A DNA stretch of 64,000 nucleotides from Eopsaltria australis (lineage: Eukaryota; Chordata; Aves; Passeriformes; Petroicidae). Made by a program: the position numbers and the translations under genes. Under the pieces are notes generated by a model. It had not been told where the DNA came from. It saw only the letters and a program-made list of their open reading frames with translations, and searched no databases. The DNA lies in the NCBI GenBank assembly GCA_034509425.1, contig JAVTVJ010000132.1, positions 3,741,470 through 3,805,469 on the forward strand. The letters are read 5' to 3'. Positions 38,076-49,768 of this stretch are shown here, one piece after another. How positions within the stretch are numbered: position 1 is the stretch's first letter; every line of letters starts with the position of its first letter.

Positions 38076-40091
38076 CAACTCTGTAGATCCTCTTTTCCAC
38101 TATGAAAAGCACAAATTACTCAACTTCAAACAATTCATTTCTCTCCTAAGAGAACACAACATATTCAGCAAACCTACCAGGCCAACCCAAAAAATTTCCC
38201 ATAGGGAAAGGGAATATGTGTATAGCTAATTCCACGATCTTGTTGGGGAAATTATCTTCCCAGTATTACTGGATGTTTTGTTCTTTTCTTTTGTTTTGTT
38301 TTTTAATTTTCTTTCTCATACTTTCTGCATGGCCTTCATTTATTTTGCGGTTGATAGGGACATCTCCAGACAGATCCATCCACAGAAAACCCCGTGGCTG
38401 TAAGTGGACTGTTGCATGAGAAATATGCTCAGCACCTTCCATTTGAAAGTAAAGGAGTGTATCATTTCAGCAGCACAGAAGCCAGGGTGTCCACTGTAGA
38501 AAGCACATCCTAAATCTGCTGTTTGCTGCTGCTGCTCTCCAAGCTCCTGCCTCTGATTTATTTCCTTTCCCCTGCCTTTCTAAGGCCAGTACTCCTAGTA
38601 CTTGCAGGCCCTGCAACTTGTTGCCACTGCAATAGCTACTCCCAATCCAGACGGTGGTAGGAATAATTGAACGGTGGTTCCTTTGTGTAGTCACCTCTAC
38701 ACAATGGCCACTAGCATGCAGAGCCTCACGCCAACTGCTGGTGTATATCTGCTTGATGGTTTAGACCCAGCTTTGTACCTCTCTAATCATTAATCAACAA
38801 TCAGACAAAGGATTTATTGCTGAATCCAGACAGCAGCCAATATAGACCTCTAATACATTATGGATTCTCTGTCAGCACAATTATTTATTGTTTGCAGTGC
38901 TCTGTTTGAAAATCCCTATACTCTTCGACTTATTAATTTGCTTGCTTACTTATATCTCTTTAGCTGGACTTAACAAAGCAATGAAGCTTCATCTATTAAC
39001 ATTTTTTTACAAACTCTGAACGGTGAATTACTTCATGTAAAATATATTTATAATAGTATTCTTGGTATTTATCACACCTCATCAAAGTCTTTAGCAAATA
39101 CGCTGTTAAAGAAAATAGAATTAAATTTCACAGACAGTGTCAGAGTACTTCCTCAGGTAAATATCCAGTGGATCATTTTATCATTATAAACACTATAATA
39201 AAGGTTGACTATCAGCTGAAAGATAGGGGAATATCCATTTCTCTGTACTTCTAGCATCCTGTGGGATTTTTCACAGTAACATGAAAGCAAGCAACAGGAA
39301 GGACCTCACTGTTCTGTGGTTAGGCTTTAGTACAAAAGCATCAGTGGACCTCTGGTTCTGCACAGCGTGCAACCATGCTCTGCTATCAAATTAATGTTAA
39401 AATATGTATGTCCTGGCTTCTGATTTATAATATCTTTGACAAATAGTAAAAAGGACAGGCATGCCATAAAGTTTATGGATAGGGTGATGGCATGCACAAT
39501 GATGTCTCATAAAGAATAAAGGGGGAAAAGTTATTTATTCTTCTGATTCAAGAACTAAAATACAGATAGACTGGCTGCGTGCACAGAATTTTTCATAAAT
39601 ATCCCACAGTGCACCCTGTTGTACAGCAGCCATACATTAATTAGAGCATTCAGCAGACACTGCAATGTGTTACACTCACCCAAGTGAATCTTCATTTTTC
39701 ACATGCAGGGCCTTACTAATTAAAACCAGCTTTGCAATTAAATGTGGAAAATTGTGTTAAACTTTCAAGCGTGGTTTAGAAAAAAAGTATTTATTTTTAG
39801 GGTATTTTATTTTGATGCAAATGAATTCTCCATCAAAGTGAGACCAGTAAAAGGAAGGTATGAGGATTTCTCTTTTTTGTATTATAGATGCTCCTCTCGG
39901 TTGCAAGTTGCAATGCTCCACTATCTCTCTGCCAGTACCTGGCCCTGTTCCAATGCTTTTAGTGAGTGCTATCTGTCAAGGCATGAATAATACAGCCCCT
40001 AGGCTGTCGGCAGAATCCAAATGAGGCATACATCAGGAAGCAAGCACTCGACTTTAGCTCCAGAACATGCTCCTGTGAAGACAGGCAATTA

Positions 40092-40134
40092 TTCACCCAC
40101 GGCTGCAGCCATGGCAATCAAACTGGTGGGTGAA
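40092..40134. repeat. Nested inverted repeats
   Basis: Outer arms ttcacccac (40092-40100) and gtgggtgaa (40126-40134) are exact complements and enclose the palindrome ggctgcagcc (40101-40110). Confidence 0.85.
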
Positions 40135-42055
40135 AAGGTATACAAAATGAAAAAAATTTGAATAAGAAATATGGCACAACAAGGCACAGAAATTCAATAA
40201 TTTTCTAATAAGAGGGAGATATTTGAGCCTTTTAATTTTGAAGTTTGGGAGCCTGAATTATTTCACTTGCTCTGTTAGAAAATATAGACTAAAATACAGT
40301 ATATAATATCAATATAATGGTACTTGTTTGTTTTTTTCTAATCAAAAGAGCAAAGCTAAACTCAAAGGTATTTATAAATTCAAATTGTTATATGAAGCGA
40401 CAAATCTCATGCTTAAAAATTAAAAGTTAGTCAGAATAATTCTACCTGCATAATGTAATAAGCCAGAGACAGCCTAGTAAAGAAATAAAGAACTGGTGAT
40501 ATCATGAAATTTGGTTGAAAATTAAAATGCAATGTACTCTATAAAGTTAGGGAGAATTCACACATTACAGGTACACACATTTTATGACCCCTCTTTGGTT
40601 TCAAGACGAGCCTTTTTTGTGCAAGACATTGTATCAGTAATTAATGAAATCCTTTACAAATAAAATATATCCTGAAGAAAAGGCATGAAAAATTCCCTGG
40701 TAGATGAAATGTTTAAGTTGGTTTATTTCATCTGAATTCTTATTTTCAGCAATCAAATAGAAATTCATGATACAGTAAAAGCTATATCAGTATTTCCATT
40801 TTAAATATGAAGGATTTATCATTTGGCCTTAACATTCATACTTCACTGAAATTTTATGCATATTTTTTCAGACTACAATCAGTTTGCTTTAATTTCTATA
40901 CAGTGGCTGTATCTGTTTTCAAATATCCACTGATGCATGCTCTAAAAGAATACTAAATACACGTAGAGCCATGCTACCACGTTAAGATTTTTTTAGGTCT
41001 CTTATTAGAATGTGTTTAATTCTGAAACGTGGCAGTTGGCAAGTGATTAATCCATTACAGAATCTAATTGCTTTTGTTACTCAAGAAGAAAAAAGAAACT
41101 ATTTTGTTAAGAAGCTTTTAAATAAGCCACTGTATGTAATCAGTATTTTTACAGGAATCTAGTTAGGATTTTTATGATGTGTCTACATACCGACTTACAT
41201 GGCAAATCATTAGCACCTATTTGGTATATGACATTGTTTTAGAAAGATGTTAAATGGAAAGCAATGAAGTAAAATGCAATATTTCTGAAACCATCATTCA
41301 CATCTACTCAGTAAATAAAATGTGTGAGTTTGCACTCAATTACTCTAGAGTAACTATGGGATTTGCACCTGCAGAACAGACTAGAAACTCATGTTTACGT
41401 TTGTATTTGAGTACACAGAATGAGATTCCTGTTGTCTCTAAAGCTGATTAATGAAACTGGCAAAGCTCCTTCTAATTGCACTGGAAGAATACTTGAACCT
41501 ATGCTTTTCTTCAGATGCTTAGTCAAAAGGCATCCTGAAAACACAGTTCTGGAAACACCCTCCTTGTCTGGTTTGAGTCACTGTTATATATACAGATGGA
41601 TTATTCACAGCTAAAAGTATGCAAGGATCTGGACCAAGCTTATTGTTCAAAATTAATTCACAGTAGCGAAAGTATATTAGCAGCATTCATTGTTATGCTG
41701 CTATGCACAATGGGCCTGAACAGCTACCAAGGGAATAAAACAACCTGCATCAGAGCCACGGCCCAGGGAGATGCTCTGGTTTTTAGTCCAAAGATTTGAA
41801 TTCTTCTCTTGTCTCCACCACTACCTGAATATGTTTATGGCTTATATTTTTCTTTCTATCTTGCATTCAGATCTTTCACAACCTTTGTTTTCTTTCTATT
41901 TTTCGGTTCAGTTGGCCCCAGGTGCTTGGAAATATAAACAACAGGTACTGAAGTTCTAACCTTTAAGCTCTGCCTCATGCTGTGTGTCATGAACAGCACT
42001 AGAGGGTCCATGATAGCTTCAGGTTTCCGGGTATTACAACAATACCAAAAAATTT

Positions 42056-42075
42056 AAAAAAAAAAAAAAAAAAAA
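42056..42075. repeat. Poly(A) run of 20
   Basis: Uninterrupted A tract preceded by A-rich sequence. Could be a retrocopy tail, but no recognisable source sequence lies upstream. Confidence 0.9.
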
Positions 42076-45070
42076 GTCTGCTCTAGTTAAGGCAGACACA
42101 CCATCCAATTTTGGGCCCTTCTGACCTTCCCATGTGGTCACTGGAGAGAGGTGCTTTCACCACGTTAATTTGAGAGATCCCAGCATTCTGCCACGAAGTG
42201 CCCTTTAGAGAAACTTGTCCATCTAAGCTGACTATTAGCATGTCCAATCAACAAGCTGACATCAAGCACTGAACTTAAGACCCAAGAGGAAACTAGCAAC
42301 CAGGTCATGCAACGTTTTGCTTCCCTTCCAACTAAGATTTGACACAAAGAAAAACATCAAGGAGACGGAAATGATACAGTAAGTTCTTACCACTGTTACT
42401 CTACCTAGTACCAGTCTTGGGTTTTCATACACTTCAAAGGAAATTGCATAGAAGGTCTGCTTGTTCCCTTAGTAAACCTACATTGAAGCTCTTGCATAGT
42501 CAAAAATGCAACTGAGGGAAAAAACCCTACAATAAAACTTTCCTTCAACTTCTAATATTTTATCAGCTGAACAACATTTAATCTCCTGAATCTATCTGAA
42601 AACATGAAAGGATCTGTTTATTTCAGTTCAATCTTAATGCACTTCCTGAAGATGGTTTTCACTGTCACAAACAGAAAATTACAATTAAAAAAACTCCCAA
42701 ACATTCAGAATTACAGAGACTTCAAGAAATTTTAGAAGAAACAGAATTTTGGAGCGCTCTGACTACATCTAGTGGAAGCAAGTGCATTTCATTCCTAATA
42801 ATGAGCTGGTCTGATACCATGAATGAAAAGGTCCTAACCTCATTAAAATGCTCTGTAGGTCTAAACCGAATTGAGTTAGGCATCAGCTGAGATAAGCAAT
42901 TCCCTGAACACATAAAATTTTTAAGACAATCTGATTTCCTTGGAAGAAATGTTTGAGGGTCTTTCCCACCCATATAGCAAAATAGAAAAAGAGGAAAACT
43001 TCAAATTCTTTCAAAAAGGTAAGTTTAGTAGGTGTTGGTTGTGATATAAATAGTACTGCTCTTCTAAAAAATAGAAATTTTAGATAAATGTACATTGTAA
43101 GCCTCAACAAAGAACTCTGTGTTTTTACATTAAATAGGACATATATTGGTTAAATATATTTTGATTAGTGGATTGGCAATCAGGGTGACAAGAAAACATA
43201 AAAGCCCAACAATTTTTTTAGTAAAAAAAAAGGGAATTTTTGATGTATTTCCAATTTTTATTCTTTGCGCATCTGCCCAAAATTTCATTTAATTAACAGC
43301 TCTGAGATTCAGTCTGTTCGTGTACTGACATACCAGAATCATGTCAAGAAAGCAAAATATGGAATTAACGTCTCAAAACTGCATGTAATCTTTCCAAACC
43401 TCACATTTATTGCTTCCTCTTTCCCCGAAAGGGTGATCTTACACACAGACACTAAGCCCAACACAAAGTTAGAACAATTCAGAAAAAAAGTCAGAATTTT
43501 TCAAGCTAAAGAGTTTCTTTCTGTATGTTTCAAGACTTTTGCTTTTGATATCTGCATAGAAATTTCATGAAATGCAAAGAAATGTATGTAGATACAACCT
43601 TGTAACTAGAAAGGACATTACAATCATATCACTGAACTGCTGACAGGTCATGAAATTTCTGAGGGAAAAGAAGGATTTAGTGTCATTCTTTAATTACTTG
43701 TGAGACTTGTATTTCCATAAAGAAAACAGACAGAAGAAAACCATGGTTTGAAATGAGAAGTCACAAGTGAATTTAAAAATAATTATTTTGGATACTTTTC
43801 CTAAATCAGTGTTCCAATCCTACCAAAGCCTTCAAATAGCCACAAAAATGTTACTGCTTTTATGAGTGAAGAAAAGATTAAGAAAATATATGTGAATAAT
43901 TATTTTATGGCTTATACAGGCTAAATGTAATTTGAAGTAATTCTAGTATCACTGTTCTTGGGCTAATTTTGAAAGTGTTTTTTCGGCTTGTCGCTAAGCT
44001 TCATTCAGTGATAAGAAAAAAGGCATATGAGTGGACTGAGTGGCACTGTTCAGTATCTTTTCCTTTTTCAAATAAATGCCTTAACCCCAAATGTATAATT
44101 TCAATTTAATTCATATGCCCATTACATGCAGTAATCAGATTTGGTGTGAAATATGTACGCTTATAAACACCACAAATGCTTTATAAGCTGAAAAATCAAG
44201 AATGAAAAAAAATCTTTAGAGTTTCAGGATAATTTAACACTGGTTTGAATACTTCCCTCTGTTCAGAAAAGAGATGGCCCAAACATCAGCCATTTGATCT
44301 CCTACAACAGGCTGCTGTATAAAAAATGTCAAATGAAATGCACAGCAATGAGAGAAAAATACATGTACTCTAGAGCGGTTAAATTTTCAAAATATTACAC
44401 AAAAAATTCATGGGCAAATGATTCAGGAAAGGAATGGTGTTTATACAGATGTACAACACTACTGAAAATTGACCTTGCAGACATGGAAATGTAAAGATTG
44501 AGGTCTAAATTAATTTGAAGCACGTGCAGTATGTGTAACATATGCTACCTTGTATACTACTAACCATAAACAGCTGGAAATTTTTTTTTTAAGGAGATGC
44601 CTCCACATTTCACAGTCTAGAAACTGAAGTAAAGGTATTTATAATACAGTATAACACTTGAACCCTGAAGTCTTATTATCGCTGATTTGCCTTAAGCTTT
44701 CACCTTTGAATCTAACCTGATCATTGAACTTAAAATGGTCAGAAGCTCTTTCTCATTCAGTTATGAAACACATTAAATAACATGAACATGAGTGCCAACA
44801 TGTAAGTGGGGCCAAATCTTAATTTGCAACACATAAGAAGGAGAACTGTATGCAAAAACTGAGAGAAGACTGACAATGAGAGCAAGACTCCTCAGCAAAA
44901 ATGTGAGCTAAATTTCCTGACATTCAGAAAGAAAAAAAATAATCCTGACTCTAAATGGCTCCTAGAATATATAACTGCTAATTTTTATCATTCTTTGGTT
45001 TATCAAGGTCATGCCAGATAACTTGTTTACCAAATCTCTTCACTAAATTATGAAAAATTACAGATATTAC

Positions 45071-45133
45071 CTTCTGTGTCTTGCATATTTGCCACTAACA
45101 TGACCACTGCCATCACAACCAGGCGTGGGACAG
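45071..45133 (-). CDS. MYT1L: MYT1L exon encoding most of the first CCHHC zinc finger (residues 30-51)
   Basis: After an acceptor (CTCTTTTGCAG, ending at 45134) the exon encodes [20 protein letters not shown] and ends AG before a GTAATA donor at 45070. AG|C completes Ser30, and the terminal AG plus T of the next exon completes Ser51. This is finger 1 of the MYT1 family CCHHC type (C-X4-C-X4-H-X7-H-X5-C). Cys31, Cys36, His41 and His49 lie here, and the fifth conserved cysteine (Cys55) lies in the next exon. In family knowledge these fingers bind zinc and contact AAGTT-type DNA. Finger 1 is isolated at the N terminus, away from the main finger clusters. The 63-nt exon keeps phase 2 on both sides, so its loss would stay in frame and delete the finger cleanly. 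Confidence 0.96.
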
Positions 45134-45436
45134 CTGCAAAAGAGAGAATTAATTATATAGGTGCTGGTGTGCTGCAAAAAGATTATACTAAAAGCAGGCA
45201 GGCAATAGGTATTACAGAGATGGAGGGCAACCAAGACAGAAAGAGAAATCAAATAACTGAAGGGGAAAAAAAAAAGAGGGGATGCTTTTTATTAGCAAGT
45301 CTCGAGGGAATTAATTTCATCAGTGCAGCAGGGCATGAGCAAACCACCAATGAACTTGAAAGTGCATTATACCCATTAAAAGGCATGAATTTTCTAAATT
45401 GCTAATGGGGATACATTTTACACTCAGAGCACTAAC
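45134..45436 (-). other. MYT1L: MYT1L short intron (303 bp)
   Basis: GTTAGT donor at 45436, TTTTGCAG acceptor ending at 45134. No internal feature recognised. Confidence 0.92.
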
Positions 45437-45470
45437 CTGAACAGCTCTTGTATGGCTGGTTCCACGGGAA
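45437..45470 (-). CDS. MYT1L: MYT1L 34-nt coding microexon (residues 19-30)
   Basis: This tiny exon is bounded by a good acceptor (CTCTCTGCAG, ending at 45471) and a GTTAGT donor (45436-45431). Joined to the G from the start exon it encodes V-PVEPAIQELF and the first two bases (AG) of Ser30. This is the conserved MYT1L segment between the basic N terminus and the first zinc finger. At 34 nt it is too short for ordinary open-frame searches, but phase, splice sites and protein match all agree. Its length is not a multiple of three, so skipping it alone would shift the frame into the zinc-finger exon. It is therefore probably constitutive, though that is inference. The flanking introns are short (182 bp upstream, 303 bp downstream). 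Confidence 0.93.
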
Positions 45471-45652
45471 CTGCAGAGAGATGGAAAACATATAAAAATT
45501 TATCATCTATTACAAGTACCCCTCTTCTACAGAAAATTACCAGAAAGGTTGTGTAAAAGCAAGGGTCAGAATGAATCGTGCAAAGAGATTCTGGAGGATG
45601 AAGGTCACCCTGAGTAGGGGCCTTGAGTGATTTACTGAAGCAAGAGACATAC
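45471..45652 (-). other. MYT1L: MYT1L short intron (182 bp)
   Basis: GTATGT donor at 45652, CTCTGCAG acceptor ending at 45471. Unusually short for this gene. Confidence 0.92.
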
Positions 45653-45707
45653 CTCGAACACCTTTGGAGCGTGTGCGATGGCGCTTCTCGTCTGCATCCA
45701 CCTCCAT
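45653..45707 (-). CDS. MYT1L: MYT1L coding exon with start codon (residues 1-18 plus first base of codon 19)
   Basis: On the minus strand this reads MEVDADEKRHRTRSKGVR and then a single G before a strong donor (G|GTATGT, 45652-45647). This matches the known N terminus of MYT1L, a neuronal CCHHC zinc-finger transcription factor that acts in the nucleus and represses non-neuronal programmes by recruiting corepressors. The paralogue MYT1 starts differently (it shares only the KR-RTRSK core), so MYT1L is the better call. Compared with the mammalian protein as I remember it, only the acidic positions near residue 5 differ. The ATG at 45707-45705 directly follows a CAG, so the exon could begin at the ATG itself, at an acceptor near 45743, or at the stronger acceptor near 45823. 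The last two would give it a 5' untranslated part or an alternative in-frame start. Phase 1 joins exactly to the TT of the next exon to make Val19. Confidence 0.95.
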
Positions 45708-45823
45708 CTGGGAATAGATTAGCAGGCAGTCAATGTTCTTATCCTGCATGCACAGACTATCAATGCACAGACTGATACAGTCTCTCACACGATTTATTGA
45801 CACTATTTTAATTCCATTTTATC
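45708..45823 (-). other. MYT1L: Probable 5' untranslated part of the MYT1L start exon
   Basis: Reading the minus strand, a pyrimidine-rich acceptor (ACTTTCCCTTACAG, AG at 45825-45824) precedes 116 bp that run without interruption into the MYT1L ATG. The segment holds a tiny uORF (ATG, three codons, TAG) close to its start. It also holds an in-frame ATG at 45749-45747 that would add 14 residues (MQDKNIDCLLIYSQ). A competing acceptor lies directly before the annotated ATG (CCCAG|ATG) and another at 45744. Which one is used cannot be decided from sequence alone. Confidence 0.45.
45748..45773. repeat. 11-bp direct repeat, 15-bp period, in the probable 5' UTR
   Basis: atgcacagact occurs at 45748-45758 and 45763-45773. 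On the minus strand the copy nearer the MYT1L start supplies the in-frame upstream ATG. Confidence 0.85.
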
Positions 45824-48800
45824 CTGTAAGGGAAAGTTCTCCTTACAGGGGATTTTTAGGATCTTCGTCTTTATTTAAAAACAAAAAAATGCAGTAATTT
45901 CTGCTTAAACAGTCAGTTTCTGTGCCCTGCTTTCATAGCAAATTGTGTGCAACTAAGTGCTGGTTCCTCTTTTCAAGGGGATATTTCTGACATAAACCTT
46001 TCATTACTCCAAATATTCCAAAACAAGGATTCAATAGGTTTCTATACAATTTAAAACTAAAGTCAAGGGGTCACAAACTACAGGTTGTTTTCTAACCAAA
46101 CCCTTTACAATGGGAAAGAGAGGAAGGAATAATGACTGAAAAGGAGATGAAGATTCACCATTAGACCTTCAAATATTTCATGTTATTTAATATGGCATTA
46201 AAATCTTTGCCAGCATGTTACATTGTTTAGTTGTGTTTTCCAAGTTTCAGGAATGTGCTCACTTGGTACATGACTAGATTTTTAATTTCATTTTACAAAA
46301 AGCTTGCCTGTCCAGTGTAGCTTTCCGTGCAGTAATAAATATATAGAAATCTTTTATATCTACCAGATGGAGCAAGGTTGCAGACAGATCTTGGAAAGTT
46401 AATGTAGGGTCACATAGTTTCTTCTGATTTTACATGCACAATTGTCATCAGACTTTGAAAGGTAAACTAAATAGGCTAGCTACAGTTCAGATTTTAACAG
46501 AAACAAATTTCACTGAACTAAGTTGAGAGACTGAGTCAGGGAAAATATATGCAATATCTGTATCACCAGCTCCTTTGGCTGTAGAAGAACAAGATGGCAA
46601 GATGGATCTACAGTGTTTCATACATAGTGATGATACTGTAAAGGTCAGGAAGCACAGAAATAGACCATGGAGCTGTAGTTCCCCCAGGGGAAAAAAAAAT
46701 CAATCACCCCATTTATAGCAATATCCTTGGATTGATATCTGGTAAGAATGTCATATATCTCATGCAAAAACATGGAAAAGGGTCCAAGTGACTTGCAGCT
46801 AACCCTTTAATCACCTAACTTTCTTTGGTCAGTACCTTAACACAAATAATTTGAGAAGTAACTAGGAAGGAAGAAATCAAGGGACATTTTTACAGAGCTC
46901 CCTCAACATGTAATAACAGGAGGAAAGAATCACCTCAGCAAAATTTGTGGGTGATAGGGATTTGGTAAAAAGAAAGCGTTACTCTCACAAGACTGTGCTA
47001 CTGATGTAGTTCTGTTTCTCAGCAGTCATCATCTGATTCCTAGTAGTGTGCTATATTCCACATGATTTAGGGATGATTTAAAATAGACTGATATTATGAA
47101 AGCTAATAGAACAGCAGCCTCTCTTAGGGGGCTTCAGGTCAGTCTTCTGCGTAACTCTGAGTGGGTTTCATTCTGAAATTAAGATACCTATATTTAGCTG
47201 TGTGCAGATACATCCGGAGCATAAGCTTCCATCTTCATCAACCAATCATGCTATCTAAGGTATTCCATCAAACCTTCAACTGCCAGTCCGGAAAAGTATG
47301 GAAGGGTACAGATAGATCCTTTGTTGTATCTACCAACCCTGTGCAGAAGTTTCAGGTATCCTCTGGCATCAGAAATGGCATTAACTGCCTATGCTTAGAC
47401 AACTGAATTTACCCCTAAGGTTAACGCAGCCACCAGGGCTTGAGGACCAACTCCTCTGATCAGCTATGTGATATTACCTCAGGCTGGATAAAATCAGTCT
47501 CTAGGCACCTCTGTCTCTGTTGTGTAGCTCTCCATCAACTATTGCAGGAGACACTTGGCATGCCTGTAGATACCTCCTATAGGCGCCTAAACTGCATCTT
47601 AAACTTTAACCCACCCATAGTATCTACTCTACATCCTGAGTTCACATCCTAGCCAGTTTCTTACCTCCAATGACTTGAAAGGCATTTAATGCTTTAACTT
47701 TAAAGCTGCCATATCAAAGCACATAACAGCATCTCTGGAATATAAAAATTACTTGCTAGATGATGATATTATTTTCCTTTTACTAACAAGAAAACAGTAC
47801 ACTGTATTATTCTATAACTCTTGAATGTGTAAGGACTTGACAGGAGACCAGAAGTGAAGTTACTTGATCTTCAGACTAGTATGCGTTTAAAATGTTTGAA
47901 AAAACATTATCTAGCCTCATTTGTCAATAATGAAATACCTTCTGAAAGAACTATTACCATCTTAACTTGGAAATGCTGCTCCAGTTATTATGACAGTCTG
48001 TGTAAATTTATAAGGGACAAACTACAAAACAGATTTATTTGTCTTTCTAAAACAAAGTAAGCACTCAAGAACACTGAGGGTAGCATAGTACACTTTTAAC
48101 TACACTGACAACCACAGAAGAAATCACTAGGCTGGAAAAGTCCCTATAAGATCCACACAATCCAGATCCAGAAGCAGGTCAAAGAAATAAAAACATTATA
48201 AAAGCTGCTGGTACACAATGCTATTTTAGATTTTGTTATGTATGCCCCACAGTCTGCTGCTTCTCCAGAAAGGCACAAATTGACTTGCCATCATCTGTGA
48301 CCTAGATGTCCTCTCCTATATGGCAATGTGAGTCTTGGATGCTCTAGGACACATCAAATGATGATAGGTGACTGCATTTAGTCAATGGAATTCTGCTTTC
48401 ACTTGACACTTATAAGCTTGCTCACCGATCTTTGTCAGTCATGTCAAAACTTCAGCCTTCATTCCTCCATGTATTGCATGTTGGATGCTGGGAGCAAGCA
48501 ACTTCTTGAAATTCTAGTGAGATGTGCTGTACTGCAAAAGTACAATCACCTGGCAGCCCACCATAGCAGTCCTCAGCGGCACCCCTGGCACTTCCATGGC
48601 CAGGAACAGAATTCTGCTCCCAAGACCCTCAATCTCACACAAACATGGACTTCCACATCACTTGCACATGCAGAAAAAGGAAATGTGGACCTTGGTCTCA
48701 CAAGAAGTTCACCTTTGTAGTTCTACTTTATTCATGACCTCTAAATTATGGCTCTGCAGCTCAGCTCTTACTCAGCCTCTGCTCCAGAAAAGAACTTGGG

Positions 48801-48949
48801 GAATGGAGGACAGGCTGACTACAGTAAGTCTTGGCCTGGCATCTAATATTATGTATCAAAGCAAAAAGAAAGGCATCAGGAGTAGGAGAGAAGAAGATTT
48901 TAAACTTTCTTCAAAGAGAAGCTCTAGAAATGAAAATGGAAAGGTCTAA
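45824..48949. other. Upstream region of MYT1L coding start, no recognised exon
   Basis: Probable 5'-UTR intron. Weak resemblance to old amniote repeats around 47.4-47.6 kb ('ctcctataggcgcctaaact') could not be assigned. No promoter or CpG island is visible. Confidence 0.4.
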
Positions 48950-49385
48950 GCTGATTAGAGAGTGGAGTACCTCTCCTACAAGAAAAAGCTGAAAGAATTT
49001 GGTTTCCTAAGCCTAGAGAAAAGAAGGCTTCAGGGTGACATAATTGTGGCCTTCCAGTACCTGAACGGAGCCAACAAGAAAGATGGAGAGGGACTTTTTA
49101 CAAGGGCCTGTAGTGACAGGCTAAGGGAGAATGGTTTCACTCTCGGAGTAGGTTTAGATTGGGTATCAGGAAGATATTCCATGAAGGTGGTGAGACACTG
49201 GAAGGAAGAGGCTGCCCTGAGAAGTTGTGTATGCCCGTCCCCATCAGTGCTCAAGGCCAGGTCAGATGGAGCTCTGAGCAACCTGGTCTAGTGGAACATT
49301 TTATGCAAAGTTGGGGGGTTGGAACTAGCTGATCTTTAAGGTCCCCTTCAATCCAGGCCATTCTGTGGTTCTATGATTCTCAATT
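48950..49385 (+). mobile_element. CR1 LINE 3' fragment
   Basis: Sense CR1: 'gtacctctcctacaagaaaa', 'cctagagaaaagaaggcttc', 'ggccttccagtacctgaacg', 'gcaacctggtctagtggaac', 'gatctttaaggtccccttca' and the 'ctgtggttctatgattct' tail. 5'-truncated, with ORF2 interrupted by changes. Confidence 0.93.
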
Positions 49386-49735
49386 CTCAGAAATAAAAGA
49401 TAAAAGAGGTCTAGGTAGAAAAGAAATCTGTAAGTTAAAATTTAAAATAACTAAATTATTGGATATGTCTCTACTTAGGATAATGGGCAGAGAGAGGCAG
49501 ATCTAGGAACTGTAGAGTTTGTGCGCTCTATCTAGAGATCCTATGCGTTTGTGTTATTGAAGATTTAGAGAAACAGGACCTGAATAGTTATAGTGCTCTA
49601 ACAAATAAACCACAAGAAGCTATACTAAATACAACTTTTGTGAGTAAAACCAAAAAAAATGTCTATGTGGTCACCTGCGTGCAGATAGTAAGACTTGTTA
49701 CATCATACTGTACAGAATCTTAAACCAATAACTAC

Positions 49736-49768
49736 TACACACACACACACATACACACACAAACACAG
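49736..49768. repeat. (AC)n microsatellite
   Basis: About 15 AC units with two interruptions. Confidence 0.9.

Larger units (their letters stand above)
20358..45070 (-). other. MYT1L: MYT1L intron of 24.7 kb between zinc-finger exon and acidic exon
   Basis: Defined by the GTAATA donor at 45070 and the acceptor AG at 20359-20358, with matching phase (AG|T, Ser51). It splits the codon block of one zinc finger: four zinc ligands are upstream and the fifth is downstream. The interior holds three CR1 fragments, a possible MIR relic, several simple repeats and inverted repeats. The remaining spans (20358-23150, 24215-35700, 36100-45070) show no recognised gene. Confidence 0.93.
36100..45070. other. 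Intron; candidate regulatory patch near 40 kb, possible MIR relic near 38 kb
   Basis: No exons seen. The region 39990-40140 is less AT-rich than its surroundings and contains nested palindromes. A 20-A run lies at 42056-42075. Confidence 0.45.

Noticed and set aside
45537..45803. 88-codon open frame as a single exon
   Set aside because: Only 45653-45707 matches MYT1L. The downstream part is the 182-bp intron and the microexon boundary shows splicing.
48385..48949. Overlapping plus-strand open frames of 111 and 141 codons
   Set aside because: No domain recognised. They adjoin a CR1 fragment and lack supporting splice or promoter signals.
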